Assembly: GCA_963677605.2 (NCBI GenBank) | Contig: CAXXDX010000006.1 | Coordinates: 1,547,400 to 1,611,399, forward strand | Length of the DNA stretch: 64,000 nt | Source: JAGLOK01 sp963677605 | GTDB lineage: Bacteria; Bacillota; Clostridia; Christensenellales; UMGS416 | Reading direction: 5' to 3' | Shown here: one piece after another, positions 45,135-52,738 of the stretch | Layout: each line of letters opens with the position of its first letter | Position numbering within the stretch: position 1 is the stretch's first letter | Translations under genes and position numbers: made by a program | The notes under the pieces: model-generated | What the model was told of the DNA's origin: nothing | Database searches by the model: none | Seen by the model: the letters and a program-made list of their open reading frames with translations, nothing else

Positions 45135-46040
45135 CTATTTTTTATATTTAGAAAGAAAGTCATCTATCAGGTCAAGCATTTTTTCGTGCCAAAACTGCGG
45201 TCCGCCATGATCTGCTGCCTCAAGCTTGTAGAAAACATAATCTTTTTCACACTCATAAAGCTTGTCGGCAAATTCCGTGCTCTGCTCAAAAGGTACTGTT
45301 CTATCCTTATCTCCGTGTACAATAAATATAGGCGGAATATCGCGATCCTTTGAAACATATGTTATAGGCGAATACTTTTTAGCGAGATCTATTTCCGATA
45401 GTATATCTACTCCGCCCAGCACAAGTCCTTCGGGGCTGTCCGCTTTTGAATGATCCATTGCTGAAAACATCTGCCCTATTCGAACAAAATCCGTAGGTCC
45501 GTATATATCAACTATTGCATTAACTTTTGCAGAATATTCACTGTAATCATCTGTATCCATACCATCGACACAGTCTGTCATCCCTGCAAGCAAAGCACAA
45601 TGCGCTCCTGAGGAATCTCCCCATACAAACAGATTCTCGGTGTCGATTTTATATTCTTCGGCATTTTTGCGAAGAAAACGTATTGCAGTTTTTACGTCAT
45701 GAACCTGCGCAGGCATAGCCACTTTCGCCGATTCGCGATATTCTATAGAAGCAACAACATAGCCTCTTTTAGCAAAGCTTACCATCTGCGGAAGGTTGAA
45801 ATATACATCCTGCTTTGTCCATCCAGAGCCTTGTATAAAAGCTATACATGGATATTTTTCCTGTTTGCCGTCTGCATATTCTGGAATAAGCATCTGCAAA
45901 GTAAGGTCCATTCCCGAACGCGAGATATATACAATATCATTGCGGTAATACGCTCCTATGGTCTTTCGGCTGATTGCAATTTCTTTCATGTTCTTTGCTC
46001 GTGCCTTTGAAGCAGGAAAGTTCTCATATGTATATTCCAT
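45135..46040 (-). CDS. alpha/beta-hydrolase esterase (BD-FAE-like)
   Basis: 301 residues. Nucleophile elbow GDSSGAH, oxyanion region FIQGSGWT, acid in VHGDKDRTVPFEQS and His in AADHGGPQFW make a complete triad. No signal peptide, so cytoplasmic. It resembles acetyl/feruloyl esterases that act on decorated sugars. Monocistronic. Confidence 0.9.
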   Translation of the reverse strand: MEYTYENFPASKARAKNMKEIAISRKTIGAYYRNDIVYISRSGMDLTLQMLIPEYADGKQEKYPCIAFIQGSGWTKQDVYFNLPQMVSFAKRGYVVASIEYRESAKVAMPAQVHDVKTAIRFLRKNAEEYKIDTENLFVWGDSSGAHCALLAGMTDCVDGMDTDDYSEYSAKVNAIVDIYGPTDFVRIGQMFSAMDHSKADSPEGLVLGGVDILSEIDLAKKYSPITYVSKDRDIPPIFIVHGDKDRTVPFEQSTEFADKLYECEKDYVFYKLEAADHGGPQFWHEKMLDLIDDFLSKYKK

Positions 46041-46129
46041 AGTAGCCTCCAGAAAATATTTTTTTCATGTATTATTGTATTACAGCAGGATTGCAATGAC
46101 AAACTATTATTGTTTCCTGTTTTTTTTGA

Positions 46130-46135
46130 TATAAT
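46130..46135 (+). promoter_or_regulatory. TATAAT six bases before the ATPase start codon
   Basis: TATAAT ends at 46135 and the ATG begins at 46142, with no ribosome site between. TTATTG at 46107-46112 gives a 17-base spacer. It suggests a leaderless mRNA. Confidence 0.5.
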
Positions 46136-46141
46136 ACCAAC

Positions 46142-46945
46142 ATGATTTATCTTCGTGACATCTCTTTACCTGAACAAAAGCCAAACGAATGGCCTTTTTC
46201 TATCCCCTCAATAAACTCTGCAGAAAAAATCAGTTTTGATTGTCCTGTAACTTTTATTGCAGGCGATAACGGAAGCGGAAAGTCCACACTGCTTGAAGCG
46301 CTTGCAGTAAAGCTTGCGCTGCCTTCGGTTGGAAGGGCCGATGCATCCAGAGACGACAGCCTTAAAGCTCTGCAACCTTTTGCAAAGACTATTAAACATA
46401 CCTTTTCCACACGGCCAAAAAATAAGTTTTTCCTTCGCAGCGAAGATTTCTTCAACTTCGTTTTAAAGATTAACGAAGAGCGAAGAAAAATGCAGGACGA
46501 GCTTACAAGAGTTAATATTGAATATAAAGAGCGTTCCTTATTTGCACAAAACCAGGCACGCATGGCATATACAGGAAGTATCGCAGGCCTTGAACAGCGA
46601 TATGGCAAAGATCTTCTTTCAGAAGCATCTCACGGCGAAAGTTTTCTACGTCTTTTTATGGAACGCATTGTACCTAACGGTCTTTATCTGCTGGATGAAC
46701 CCGAAGTTCCTCTTTCACCCCTTCGGCAGCTATCGCTTCTGTCCCTTATAAAAGACATGAGCGAAAACGAAAGCTGTCAGTTTATAATCGCAACACATTC
46801 GCCTATTCTCATGGCATATGACAACGCCCAGATACTTTGCATGGATAACGGAAGAATTGAGCAACAAAAGTGGGATGAACTGGAATCCGTAAGCCTGCTG
46901 AAAGATTTTATGAGCAATCCGGAGATGTTTACAAGAAGGCTGTAG
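46142..46945 (+). CDS. predicted AAA ATPase (COG3910-like)
   Basis: 267 residues. Walker A GDNGSGKSTLL (about 41-51), signature-like SHGESFLRLF, Walker B GLYLLDEPEVPLS and H-loop ATHSPILMA are those of an ABC/SMC-like ATPase without membrane domain. Proteins of this family occur alone in many genomes and their role is unknown. Monocistronic; start-proximal -10 element suggests leaderless translation. Confidence 0.9.
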   Translation: MIYLRDISLPEQKPNEWPFSIPSINSAEKISFDCPVTFIAGDNGSGKSTLLEALAVKLALPSVGRADASRDDSLKALQPFAKTIKHTFSTRPKNKFFLRSEDFFNFVLKINEERRKMQDELTRVNIEYKERSLFAQNQARMAYTGSIAGLEQRYGKDLLSEASHGESFLRLFMERIVPNGLYLLDEPEVPLSPLRQLSLLSLIKDMSENESCQFIIATHSPILMAYDNAQILCMDNGRIEQQKWDELESVSLLKDFMSNPEMFTRRL

Positions 46946-47030
46946 CAACAAAAAATTTACTCCCAATTGTTTGACAAACGATATTTTCAAATCTAATATA
47001 TGTACTGAAACTAAGCATATCCACTTATGT

Positions 47031-47036
47031 TATAAT
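47031..47036 (+). promoter_or_regulatory. -10 element of the nadABC operon
   Basis: TATAAT within TTATGTTATAAT, 38 bases before the nadA ATG. The -35 is weak (CTGAAA region). A spaced AAAGAGG ribosome site follows. Confidence 0.45.
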
Positions 47037-47074
47037 TAAAAGGCATAAAACTACATACCGTAAAGAGGTATCAT

Positions 47075-47977
47075 ATGACAATACAAGAACAAATACTAAA
47101 ACTTAAAAAAGAAAAAAACGCAGTTATACTTGCGCATATATATCAGGATGGAGCCGTTCAGGATGTGGCAGATTTTACGGGAGACTCGCTAGAGCTTGCA
47201 AGAAAAGCAGCAGAGGTTGATGCAGACATCATAGTTTTCTGCGGCGTTTTGTTTATGGCTGAAAGCGCAAAAATCCTGAATCCTGAAAAAACAGTACTAC
47301 TTCCTGTTATTGATGCCGGATGTCCGATGGCAGATATGGTTACAGCAGAAGATGTCAAAGCACACAGAAATGACTATCCCGACGCTGCCGTTGTCTGCTA
47401 CGTAAATTCATCTGCAGAAACAAAGGCGGAATGCGACATCTGCTGCACATCCAGCAACGCTGTAAAAATAGTCAGCTCGCTGCCCCAAAAGGAAGTTATA
47501 TTCGTTCCGGACGAAAACCTAGGAAGCTACGTGGCGGCTCAGCTTCCGGAAAAAGAAATGATACTGCACAAAGGATATTGCATTGTTCATAAGCGCGTGC
47601 AGGAAGAAGAAGTGGTAAAAGCAAAAGAGGCCATGCCAAACGCAAAGCTTCTGGTTCATCCCGAATGCACACCGGAAGTTACTGCTCAAGCAGACTTCGT
47701 GGGTAGCACTGCACAGATAATAAAATACGCAAAAGAATCCACAGACAATGAGTTCATAATCTGTACAGAGATGGGCATTTTGCATGTGCTTCAAAACCAG
47801 AATCCTGACAAGAAGTTTTACATGGCATCGCCAAAACTTGTGTGTGCCAATATGAAAAAAACTCATATAGAAGATGTGCTTCACGCTCTTGACAACATGG
47901 AGCATGAGATAACACTCGATAGTGAACTTATTAAAAGAGCATCAAAAAGCCTGGAGAGAATGCTCCAAGTTAAATAA
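47075..47977 (+). CDS. nadA: quinolinate synthase
   Basis: 300 residues. Three cysteines for the [4Fe-4S] cluster appear in FCGVLFMAESAK, in the CYVNSSAETKAECDICC region and in CTEMGILH; HPECTPEV is also present. It condenses iminoaspartate with dihydroxyacetone phosphate to quinolinate, an oxygen-sensitive step. First gene of nadABC. Confidence 0.96.
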   Translation: MTIQEQILKLKKEKNAVILAHIYQDGAVQDVADFTGDSLELARKAAEVDADIIVFCGVLFMAESAKILNPEKTVLLPVIDAGCPMADMVTAEDVKAHRNDYPDAAVVCYVNSSAETKAECDICCTSSNAVKIVSSLPQKEVIFVPDENLGSYVAAQLPEKEMILHKGYCIVHKRVQEEEVVKAKEAMPNAKLLVHPECTPEVTAQADFVGSTAQIIKYAKESTDNEFIICTEMGILHVLQNQNPDKKFYMASPKLVCANMKKTHIEDVLHALDNMEHEITLDSELIKRASKSLERMLQVK

Positions 47978-47989
47978 AGAAGGCGAATT

Positions 47990-49525
47990 ATGAAAAGATA
48001 TTTAGCGGATATTGATTTATCAAAAGTCGAATCCGCACAAACAGACGTTGCGATAATAGGAAGCGGAATAGCAGGCCTTTACGCAGCATATTGTCTTGAC
48101 AGCAGCTTAGAGTGTACCCTTTTTACAAAGCAGAATATTGATGATTCCTCCTCCACTCTGGCTCAGGGCGGAATTGCCGCTGTAACAGAAAAAGACGACA
48201 AGATTGAATACCATCTGGAAGACACACTTCGCGCAGGCGCAGGGCTGTGCGACGAAAAAGCAGTCCGTATGATAGTTGAGGAAGGCCCCGACGACATTGA
48301 AGAGCTTATAAAGCTTGGCGTAAACTTTGACATGGACAAAAAAGGCCAGCTCCTGACTGCTCAGGAAGGCGGGCACAGAATGCGCCGCATACTCCGCTGC
48401 GGTGGTGACGCTACAGGCGCCGAGATAGTTGAAAAGCTGACGCAAACTGTAAAAAAGCTTTCCAACGTAAAGCTTTTTAAAGATGCATTTGTGGCAGATA
48501 TCATAACCGAAGATGATTCTGTTGTTGGCCTTCTTGTCAAAAAAGGAGAAAAATACACACTGTACAGAACTTGCCACGTGATAATCGCTACAGGCGGCAT
48601 GGGACAGATATACAGATACACAACCAATCCACTGGTTGCAACAGGCGACGGCATGGCGATGGCAATGCGCGCAGGCGCAAAGCTTCGCAACATGGAGTTT
48701 GTGCAGTTTCATCCAACTGGTCTTTACACTCCCGAAAACCGAAATAAAAGATGTTTCTTGATATCGGAAGCAGTTCGCGGAGAAGGTGCAAAGCTTTACA
48801 ATGACAAGGGTGAGCGTTTTATGGTCGGCCGGCACGAGATGGCAGAGCTTGCTCCCAGAGACATCGTAGCACGCGAAATTTACAAAGAAATACAAAATCA
48901 GAAGTCTCCGTATGTCAAGCTTGATATCACACATGAATCGGAAGATTTCCTTAAAAAGAGATTCCCGACTATATACGGTCATTGTCTTGACAAAGGCATA
49001 AATATCTCTAAGCAGTTTATTCCCGTTGGTCCTGTTCAGCATTACATGATGGGCGGCATAGTTTGCGACCTTGATGGCCTTACCAACATCAAGGGGCTGT
49101 ATGCTATAGGCGAAGCTTCAAACTCGGGAGTTCATGGCGCAAACAGGCTTGCCAGCAACTCAACTCTGGAATGCGTAGTATACGGAAGGCGCAGTGCCCA
49201 GCATATAAATCAAAATTTTAAAAAGTGCAGCTGTGAAATTGCATATGATAATCCTAAAGGCAATTATGAAAAAATTAACGTAAGCAAAATAATGAACGAG
49301 CTTAAAGGCATAATGATTAAACACTGTGGCATAATAAGAAACGAGGAAAGTTTAAAAGCAGGTCTTTGTTATGTTGAAATATTGATAAACAAACTGGACA
49401 TGGCAAAAATAAACGATATACGCGAAATGGAACTTTACAATATGGCAATTGTTTCACGCGAAATACTAAGCGGAGCAATAAAAAGAAAAGAGTCTGTAGG
49501 ATCGCACCACAGGAAGGATAACTAA
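47990..49525 (+). CDS. nadB: L-aspartate oxidase
   Basis: 511 residues. FAD-binding GSGIAGLYAAYCLD, STLAQGGIAAV, HPTGLYTP and GLYAIGEASNSGVHGANRLASNS follow the flavoprotein fumarate-reductase/aspartate-oxidase pattern. It makes iminoaspartate for NadA; anaerobes use fumarate rather than oxygen as acceptor. 12 bases after nadA. Confidence 0.95.
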   Translation: MKRYLADIDLSKVESAQTDVAIIGSGIAGLYAAYCLDSSLECTLFTKQNIDDSSSTLAQGGIAAVTEKDDKIEYHLEDTLRAGAGLCDEKAVRMIVEEGPDDIEELIKLGVNFDMDKKGQLLTAQEGGHRMRRILRCGGDATGAEIVEKLTQTVKKLSNVKLFKDAFVADIITEDDSVVGLLVKKGEKYTLYRTCHVIIATGGMGQIYRYTTNPLVATGDGMAMAMRAGAKLRNMEFVQFHPTGLYTPENRNKRCFLISEAVRGEGAKLYNDKGERFMVGRHEMAELAPRDIVAREIYKEIQNQKSPYVKLDITHESEDFLKKRFPTIYGHCLDKGINISKQFIPVGPVQHYMMGGIVCDLDGLTNIKGLYAIGEASNSGVHGANRLASNSTLECVVYGRRSAQHINQNFKKCSCEIAYDNPKGNYEKINVSKIMNELKGIMIKHCGIIRNEESLKAGLCYVEILINKLDMAKINDIREMELYNMAIVSREILSGAIKRKESVGSHHRKDN

Positions 49526-50356
49526 ATGCTTAACGAAATAATGATAAAAGATATAGTAAAAAATGCACTGCTTGAAGATATCGGCACAGGTGATATCACA
49601 ACAATAAGCACAGTTCCCGAAGAAAAGCAGATTACAGGCAATTTTCTTGCAAAGGAAGACGGCGTTTTATGCGGTCTGGATGTTGTGAGAGCTGTTTTTA
49701 AAACTGTAGATGAAAATGTAACTATAATAACGGCGCACAGCGATGGAATGCACCTAAGAGAAGGCGATATTTTCGCTAAAGTTAAGGGAAGCGCACGCTC
49801 TATATTGTCAGGCGAACGCGTAGCTCTCAATTTCCTTCAGAGAATGAGTGGAATCGCAACTTATGCATATATTCTTCAGAAAGAAGTGGCTGGATATAAA
49901 GCAAAAATACTTGATACCAGAAAAACAACACCGGGACTTCGCGTGCTTGAAAAGTATGCAGTGCGTATCGGCGGCGCTTATAACCACAGATACAACCTCT
50001 CGGACGGTGTTCTTATAAAAGACAACCACATTGCAGCATCAGGCGGAATTACAGCAGCTGTAAACAATGCACGTGAGATAATCCCGCACACTCTTAAAAT
50101 AGAAGTAGAAGTTAAAAACTTTGACGAAGTAAAAGAAGCATTAAAGGCAGGAGCGGACATTTTAATGCTGGACAATATGTCAATAAGCGAAATGGCTGAA
50201 GCCGTAAAAATTATTGACGGCAGGGCTTTGGTTGAAGCATCAGGGAATATGGACCAGAAACCAATAGCAAAGGTCGCAGCCGCTGGTGTGGACTTTATAT
50301 CAGTCGGCGCTCTGACACACTCTATAAAATCTATGGATATAAGCTTGAAGTTTTAA
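49526..50356 (+). CDS. nadC: nicotinate-nucleotide pyrophosphorylase (carboxylating)
   Basis: 276 residues. EDIGTGDITT, DTRKTTPGLRVLEKYAV, GGAYNHRYNLSDG and the VEVKNFDEVKEAL / LMLDNMS elements are those of quinolinate phosphoribosyltransferase. It gives nicotinate mononucleotide, last step of the set. ATG directly follows the nadB stop. It overlaps the convergent Gx transporter gene tail-to-tail by 4 bases. Confidence 0.95.
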   Translation: MLNEIMIKDIVKNALLEDIGTGDITTISTVPEEKQITGNFLAKEDGVLCGLDVVRAVFKTVDENVTIITAHSDGMHLREGDIFAKVKGSARSILSGERVALNFLQRMSGIATYAYILQKEVAGYKAKILDTRKTTPGLRVLEKYAVRIGGAYNHRYNLSDGVLIKDNHIAASGGITAAVNNAREIIPHTLKIEVEVKNFDEVKEALKAGADILMLDNMSISEMAEAVKIIDGRALVEASGNMDQKPIAKVAAAGVDFISVGALTHSIKSMDISLKF

Positions 50357-50895
50357 AAAGAAAGGTATCTGTTGAGGACTTTGGATTTTTCCATCCTATT
50401 GTAAAACACAATAAAAACCGTTGCGGTCAGAACTCCGGTTACTGCACCGCCTGTCATTATTACAGGAAGATATGAAAATACTGCTGTATCCTGCAGAATT
50501 ATTGAAGCAACAACCACCTGCATTATGTTGAAAGCAGCCGAGCCCGCAAGGCTTATCCCATACATCGAAAAATGTCTGTCGTATCCCATTTTCAATAAAA
50601 TCATCACTCCGGCAGCAACCGTCGCACCGCTTAAAGAAAACGCAAACGATGAAGGCCCTCCTGCAAGAGCTGCCCCCAGCAGACATCGCAAAGCAACTAT
50701 CACAAATGTCGGCTTCGTCCCAAGATAAAATATTGCAAAAATCGTCACTATGTTTGCAAGGCCGAGCTTAAGCCCGGGAATGGGTACAACAAGCTGTATA
50801 GGAATCATACCATCCAAAACCGAAAGTGCAGCGGCAACCGCGACAAGCATCGCACTTATAACAAGCATTCTTGTTTTGCTTCTTACTTTCATCAT
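50353..50895 (-). CDS. Gx transporter / heptaprenyl diphosphate synthase component I-like membrane protein
   Basis: 180 residues, six membrane helices with PIPGLKLGLANIVTIFAIFYLG as signature (GLKLGLANIVTI). This family, annotated as a Gx transporter or as HepS component I, is an S-component-like membrane protein often found with NusG-II and flavin-transfer genes. It overlaps the NusG-II gene by 4 bases (ATGA). Confidence 0.88.
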   Translation of the reverse strand: MMKVRSKTRMLVISAMLVAVAAALSVLDGMIPIQLVVPIPGLKLGLANIVTIFAIFYLGTKPTFVIVALRCLLGAALAGGPSSFAFSLSGATVAAGVMILLKMGYDRHFSMYGISLAGSAAFNIMQVVVASIILQDTAVFSYLPVIMTGGAVTGVLTATVFIVFYNRMEKSKVLNRYLSF

Positions 50896-51263
50896 CCTAC
50901 CACCGCATCCACTTCATCGTCTTTTCCTATAATTTTAACCAATATCCTATTGGGAAGGCAGGCCGCTATCTGATTAGAGTGCGAAATCCATCCAGTAAAA
51001 ACACAAATCTGATCGCGGCAATCAGACTCAACAAACCGTATCCTGTCTTTTTCAGCGATAATTATCACATCGCGGCCATCCAAAGAGAATTCTTCCTGTC
51101 CCTCTATATCACTGAGACTTATCTCATACAAGATTTCGCCGTCTTTAATAATCTGTGCATACAAAGGCGAGCCGTCATCTTTTGGTATGCTTAAAACAAA
51201 CATCACGGATATTACTGATGCTATTATAAAAAATACAACGAAATCGCCCCATTTAAGCTTCAC
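50892..51263 (-). CDS. NusG domain II-containing membrane-anchored protein
   Basis: 123 residues. One N-terminal membrane helix (VVFFIIASVISVMFVL), then an outer domain of NusG-II type ending VESDCRDQICVFTGWI...NRILVKI, with the paired Cys (CRDQIC) typical of the family. Start taken as GTG at 51263 with AAGGAG at 7 bases; an upstream ATG at 51299 has no site. Partner of the Gx transporter protein; role unknown. Confidence 0.87.
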   Translation of the reverse strand: MKLKWGDFVVFFIIASVISVMFVLSIPKDDGSPLYAQIIKDGEILYEISLSDIEGQEEFSLDGRDVIIIAEKDRIRFVESDCRDQICVFTGWISHSNQIAACLPNRILVKIIGKDDEVDAVVG

Positions 51264-51363
51264 GGCATTCTCCTTTTTAAAGATTATAACATGCAACACT
51301 AGTTCTATAATAGACTTAGTATAAAAGTAATTCTTACAATTTTACTTAGGTATAACTTTTTGA

Positions 51364-51369
51364 TATAAT
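51364..51369 (+). promoter_or_regulatory. TATAAT six bases before the apbE start codon
   Basis: TATAAT ends at 51369, ATG is at 51376, no ribosome site lies between. TTTACT at 51341-51346 gives a 17-base spacer and is separated as expected. It looks like a leaderless promoter. Confidence 0.5.
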
Positions 51370-51375
51370 TTCAAT

Positions 51376-52467
51376 ATGAAAAACAAATTGAAAAAAACAA
51401 TAATTATCTTAATATCATCTGTGATGTTAGTATTCGGTACTTCCTGCTCAGCTGAACAAAAAAGCTATAACAAATACAGCTATGAGTTTTTTGGAACATT
51501 TGACACCGTAATTCAAATAGCAGGATATGCCCAAAGCCAAAAAGAATTTGATGAGTATTCAAGCTATGCATATAAAAGATTTAACGAACTTCACAAGCTG
51601 TTTGACAACTATAACACATATGAAGGCATTAACAATATAAAAACTATCAACGATAATGCAGGAGAAACTCCGGTGGAAGTTGACGGTACAATAATTGATC
51701 TTCTTGAGTTTTGTATAGATTCTTACAATAATGTTTCGCAGCAAACCGACATCTCTATGGGTGCGCTTTTAAATGTTTGGCACAATTACCGCGAAGAAGG
51801 TTTGGACAATCCCGATGCCGCCAAAGTTCCCTCAAGCGACGAGCTTCTTGAAGCCAACAAATATACAGGCATAAACAACATCACAATTAACCAAAAAGAC
51901 AACACAGTATATCTAAATCAAGGCACTCGTCTGGATGTAGGCGCAGTCGCAAAAGGATATGCCACGGAAATTATAGCAAATGAATTGTATGATATGGGGT
52001 TTGAATCATTTTTTATCAGCAGCGGCGGAAACGTCAAAGCTGTAGGCACAAAATTTGATGAACAAAAAAGCCTTTGGAGCATAGGTATTCAAAATCCATA
52101 TTATTTTGACGATTCCCAAAACAACGAAAGCCTTATAGATATTGCAAATATTGAAAACATGTCAGTTGTTACAAGCGGTGACTATCAGAGGTTTTATACC
52201 GTGGACGGCACTAAATACCATCACCTGATTGATCCTGTTACGCTTTACCCTGCAGCAAATTTCAGGTCAGTGACAATATTTACTCAAGATTCCGCTCTCG
52301 CGGATTTCCTCTCAACGGCAGTGTTCACTTCATCATATGAAGATGGATATTCATTGATAGAAAGCATCAAAGAAACCGAAGCCTATTGGATATTCTCGGA
52401 TGGAAGTATAAAATCAACCGAAGGAGCAAAGAATCTGCTTAAAAATCTCGGCGGTGCAACAAATTAA
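51376..52467 (+). CDS. apbE: FAD:protein FMN transferase (ApbE lipoprotein)
   Basis: 363 residues. Lipoprotein signal with lipobox FGTSC (Cys near 24), then the ApbE fold: TFDTVIQIAGY, DVGAVAKGYATEI (magnesium/FAD site), SSGGNVKAVG and the VVTSGDYQRFY segment. It moves FMN from FAD to Thr in secreted flavoproteins, most obviously the NqrB and NqrC subunits of the pump at 18.8-20.3 kb. Start fixed by the signal peptide; no ribosome site ahead of it. Confidence 0.93.
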   Translation: MKNKLKKTIIILISSVMLVFGTSCSAEQKSYNKYSYEFFGTFDTVIQIAGYAQSQKEFDEYSSYAYKRFNELHKLFDNYNTYEGINNIKTINDNAGETPVEVDGTIIDLLEFCIDSYNNVSQQTDISMGALLNVWHNYREEGLDNPDAAKVPSSDELLEANKYTGINNITINQKDNTVYLNQGTRLDVGAVAKGYATEIIANELYDMGFESFFISSGGNVKAVGTKFDEQKSLWSIGIQNPYYFDDSQNNESLIDIANIENMSVVTSGDYQRFYTVDGTKYHHLIDPVTLYPAANFRSVTIFTQDSALADFLSTAVFTSSYEDGYSLIESIKETEAYWIFSDGSIKSTEGAKNLLKNLGGATN

Positions 52468-52474
52468 AAAGCAG

Positions 52475-52502
52475 AAAAAGGCATGTTAATTCATGCCTTT
52501 TT
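52475..52502. terminator. bidirectional terminator between apbE and copZ
   Basis: AAAAAGGCATG / CATGCCTTTTT around TTAATT. It serves both convergent genes. Confidence 0.85.
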
Positions 52503-52511
52503 CTAATATTG

Positions 52512-52718
52512 TTATCCTACGACATCGTATCCGGCGTCTTCAACCGCTGCCTCCATTTTAGAAACATCGACTTTGCTGTCATCATATTCAACAGTTGCAG
52601 TACCTTCATCCAACGATACGTCCACGTTTGTCACTCCATCCAGTTCTTCAAGCGCACGCGTCACCCTTCCGGAGCAGTGCATGCAGCTCATTCCTTCGAC
52701 TTTTAAAACTTTTTTCAT
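52512..52718 (-). CDS. copZ: copper chaperone
   Basis: 68 residues, one heavy-metal-associated domain with GMSCMHCSGRV as copper site. It delivers Cu(I) to the ATPase encoded just upstream, 20 bases away. Confidence 0.95.
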   Translation of the reverse strand: MKKVLKVEGMSCMHCSGRVTRALEELDGVTNVDVSLDEGTATVEYDDSKVDVSKMEAAVEDAGYDVVG

Positions 52719-52738
52719 ATTACAGACTCCTTTAATTA

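Noticed and set aside
48107..49042. 311-codon open frame antisense to nadB
   Set aside because: It mirrors a GC-richer coding region, has Cys/His-rich non-protein-like composition and no ribosome site; nadB is certain.
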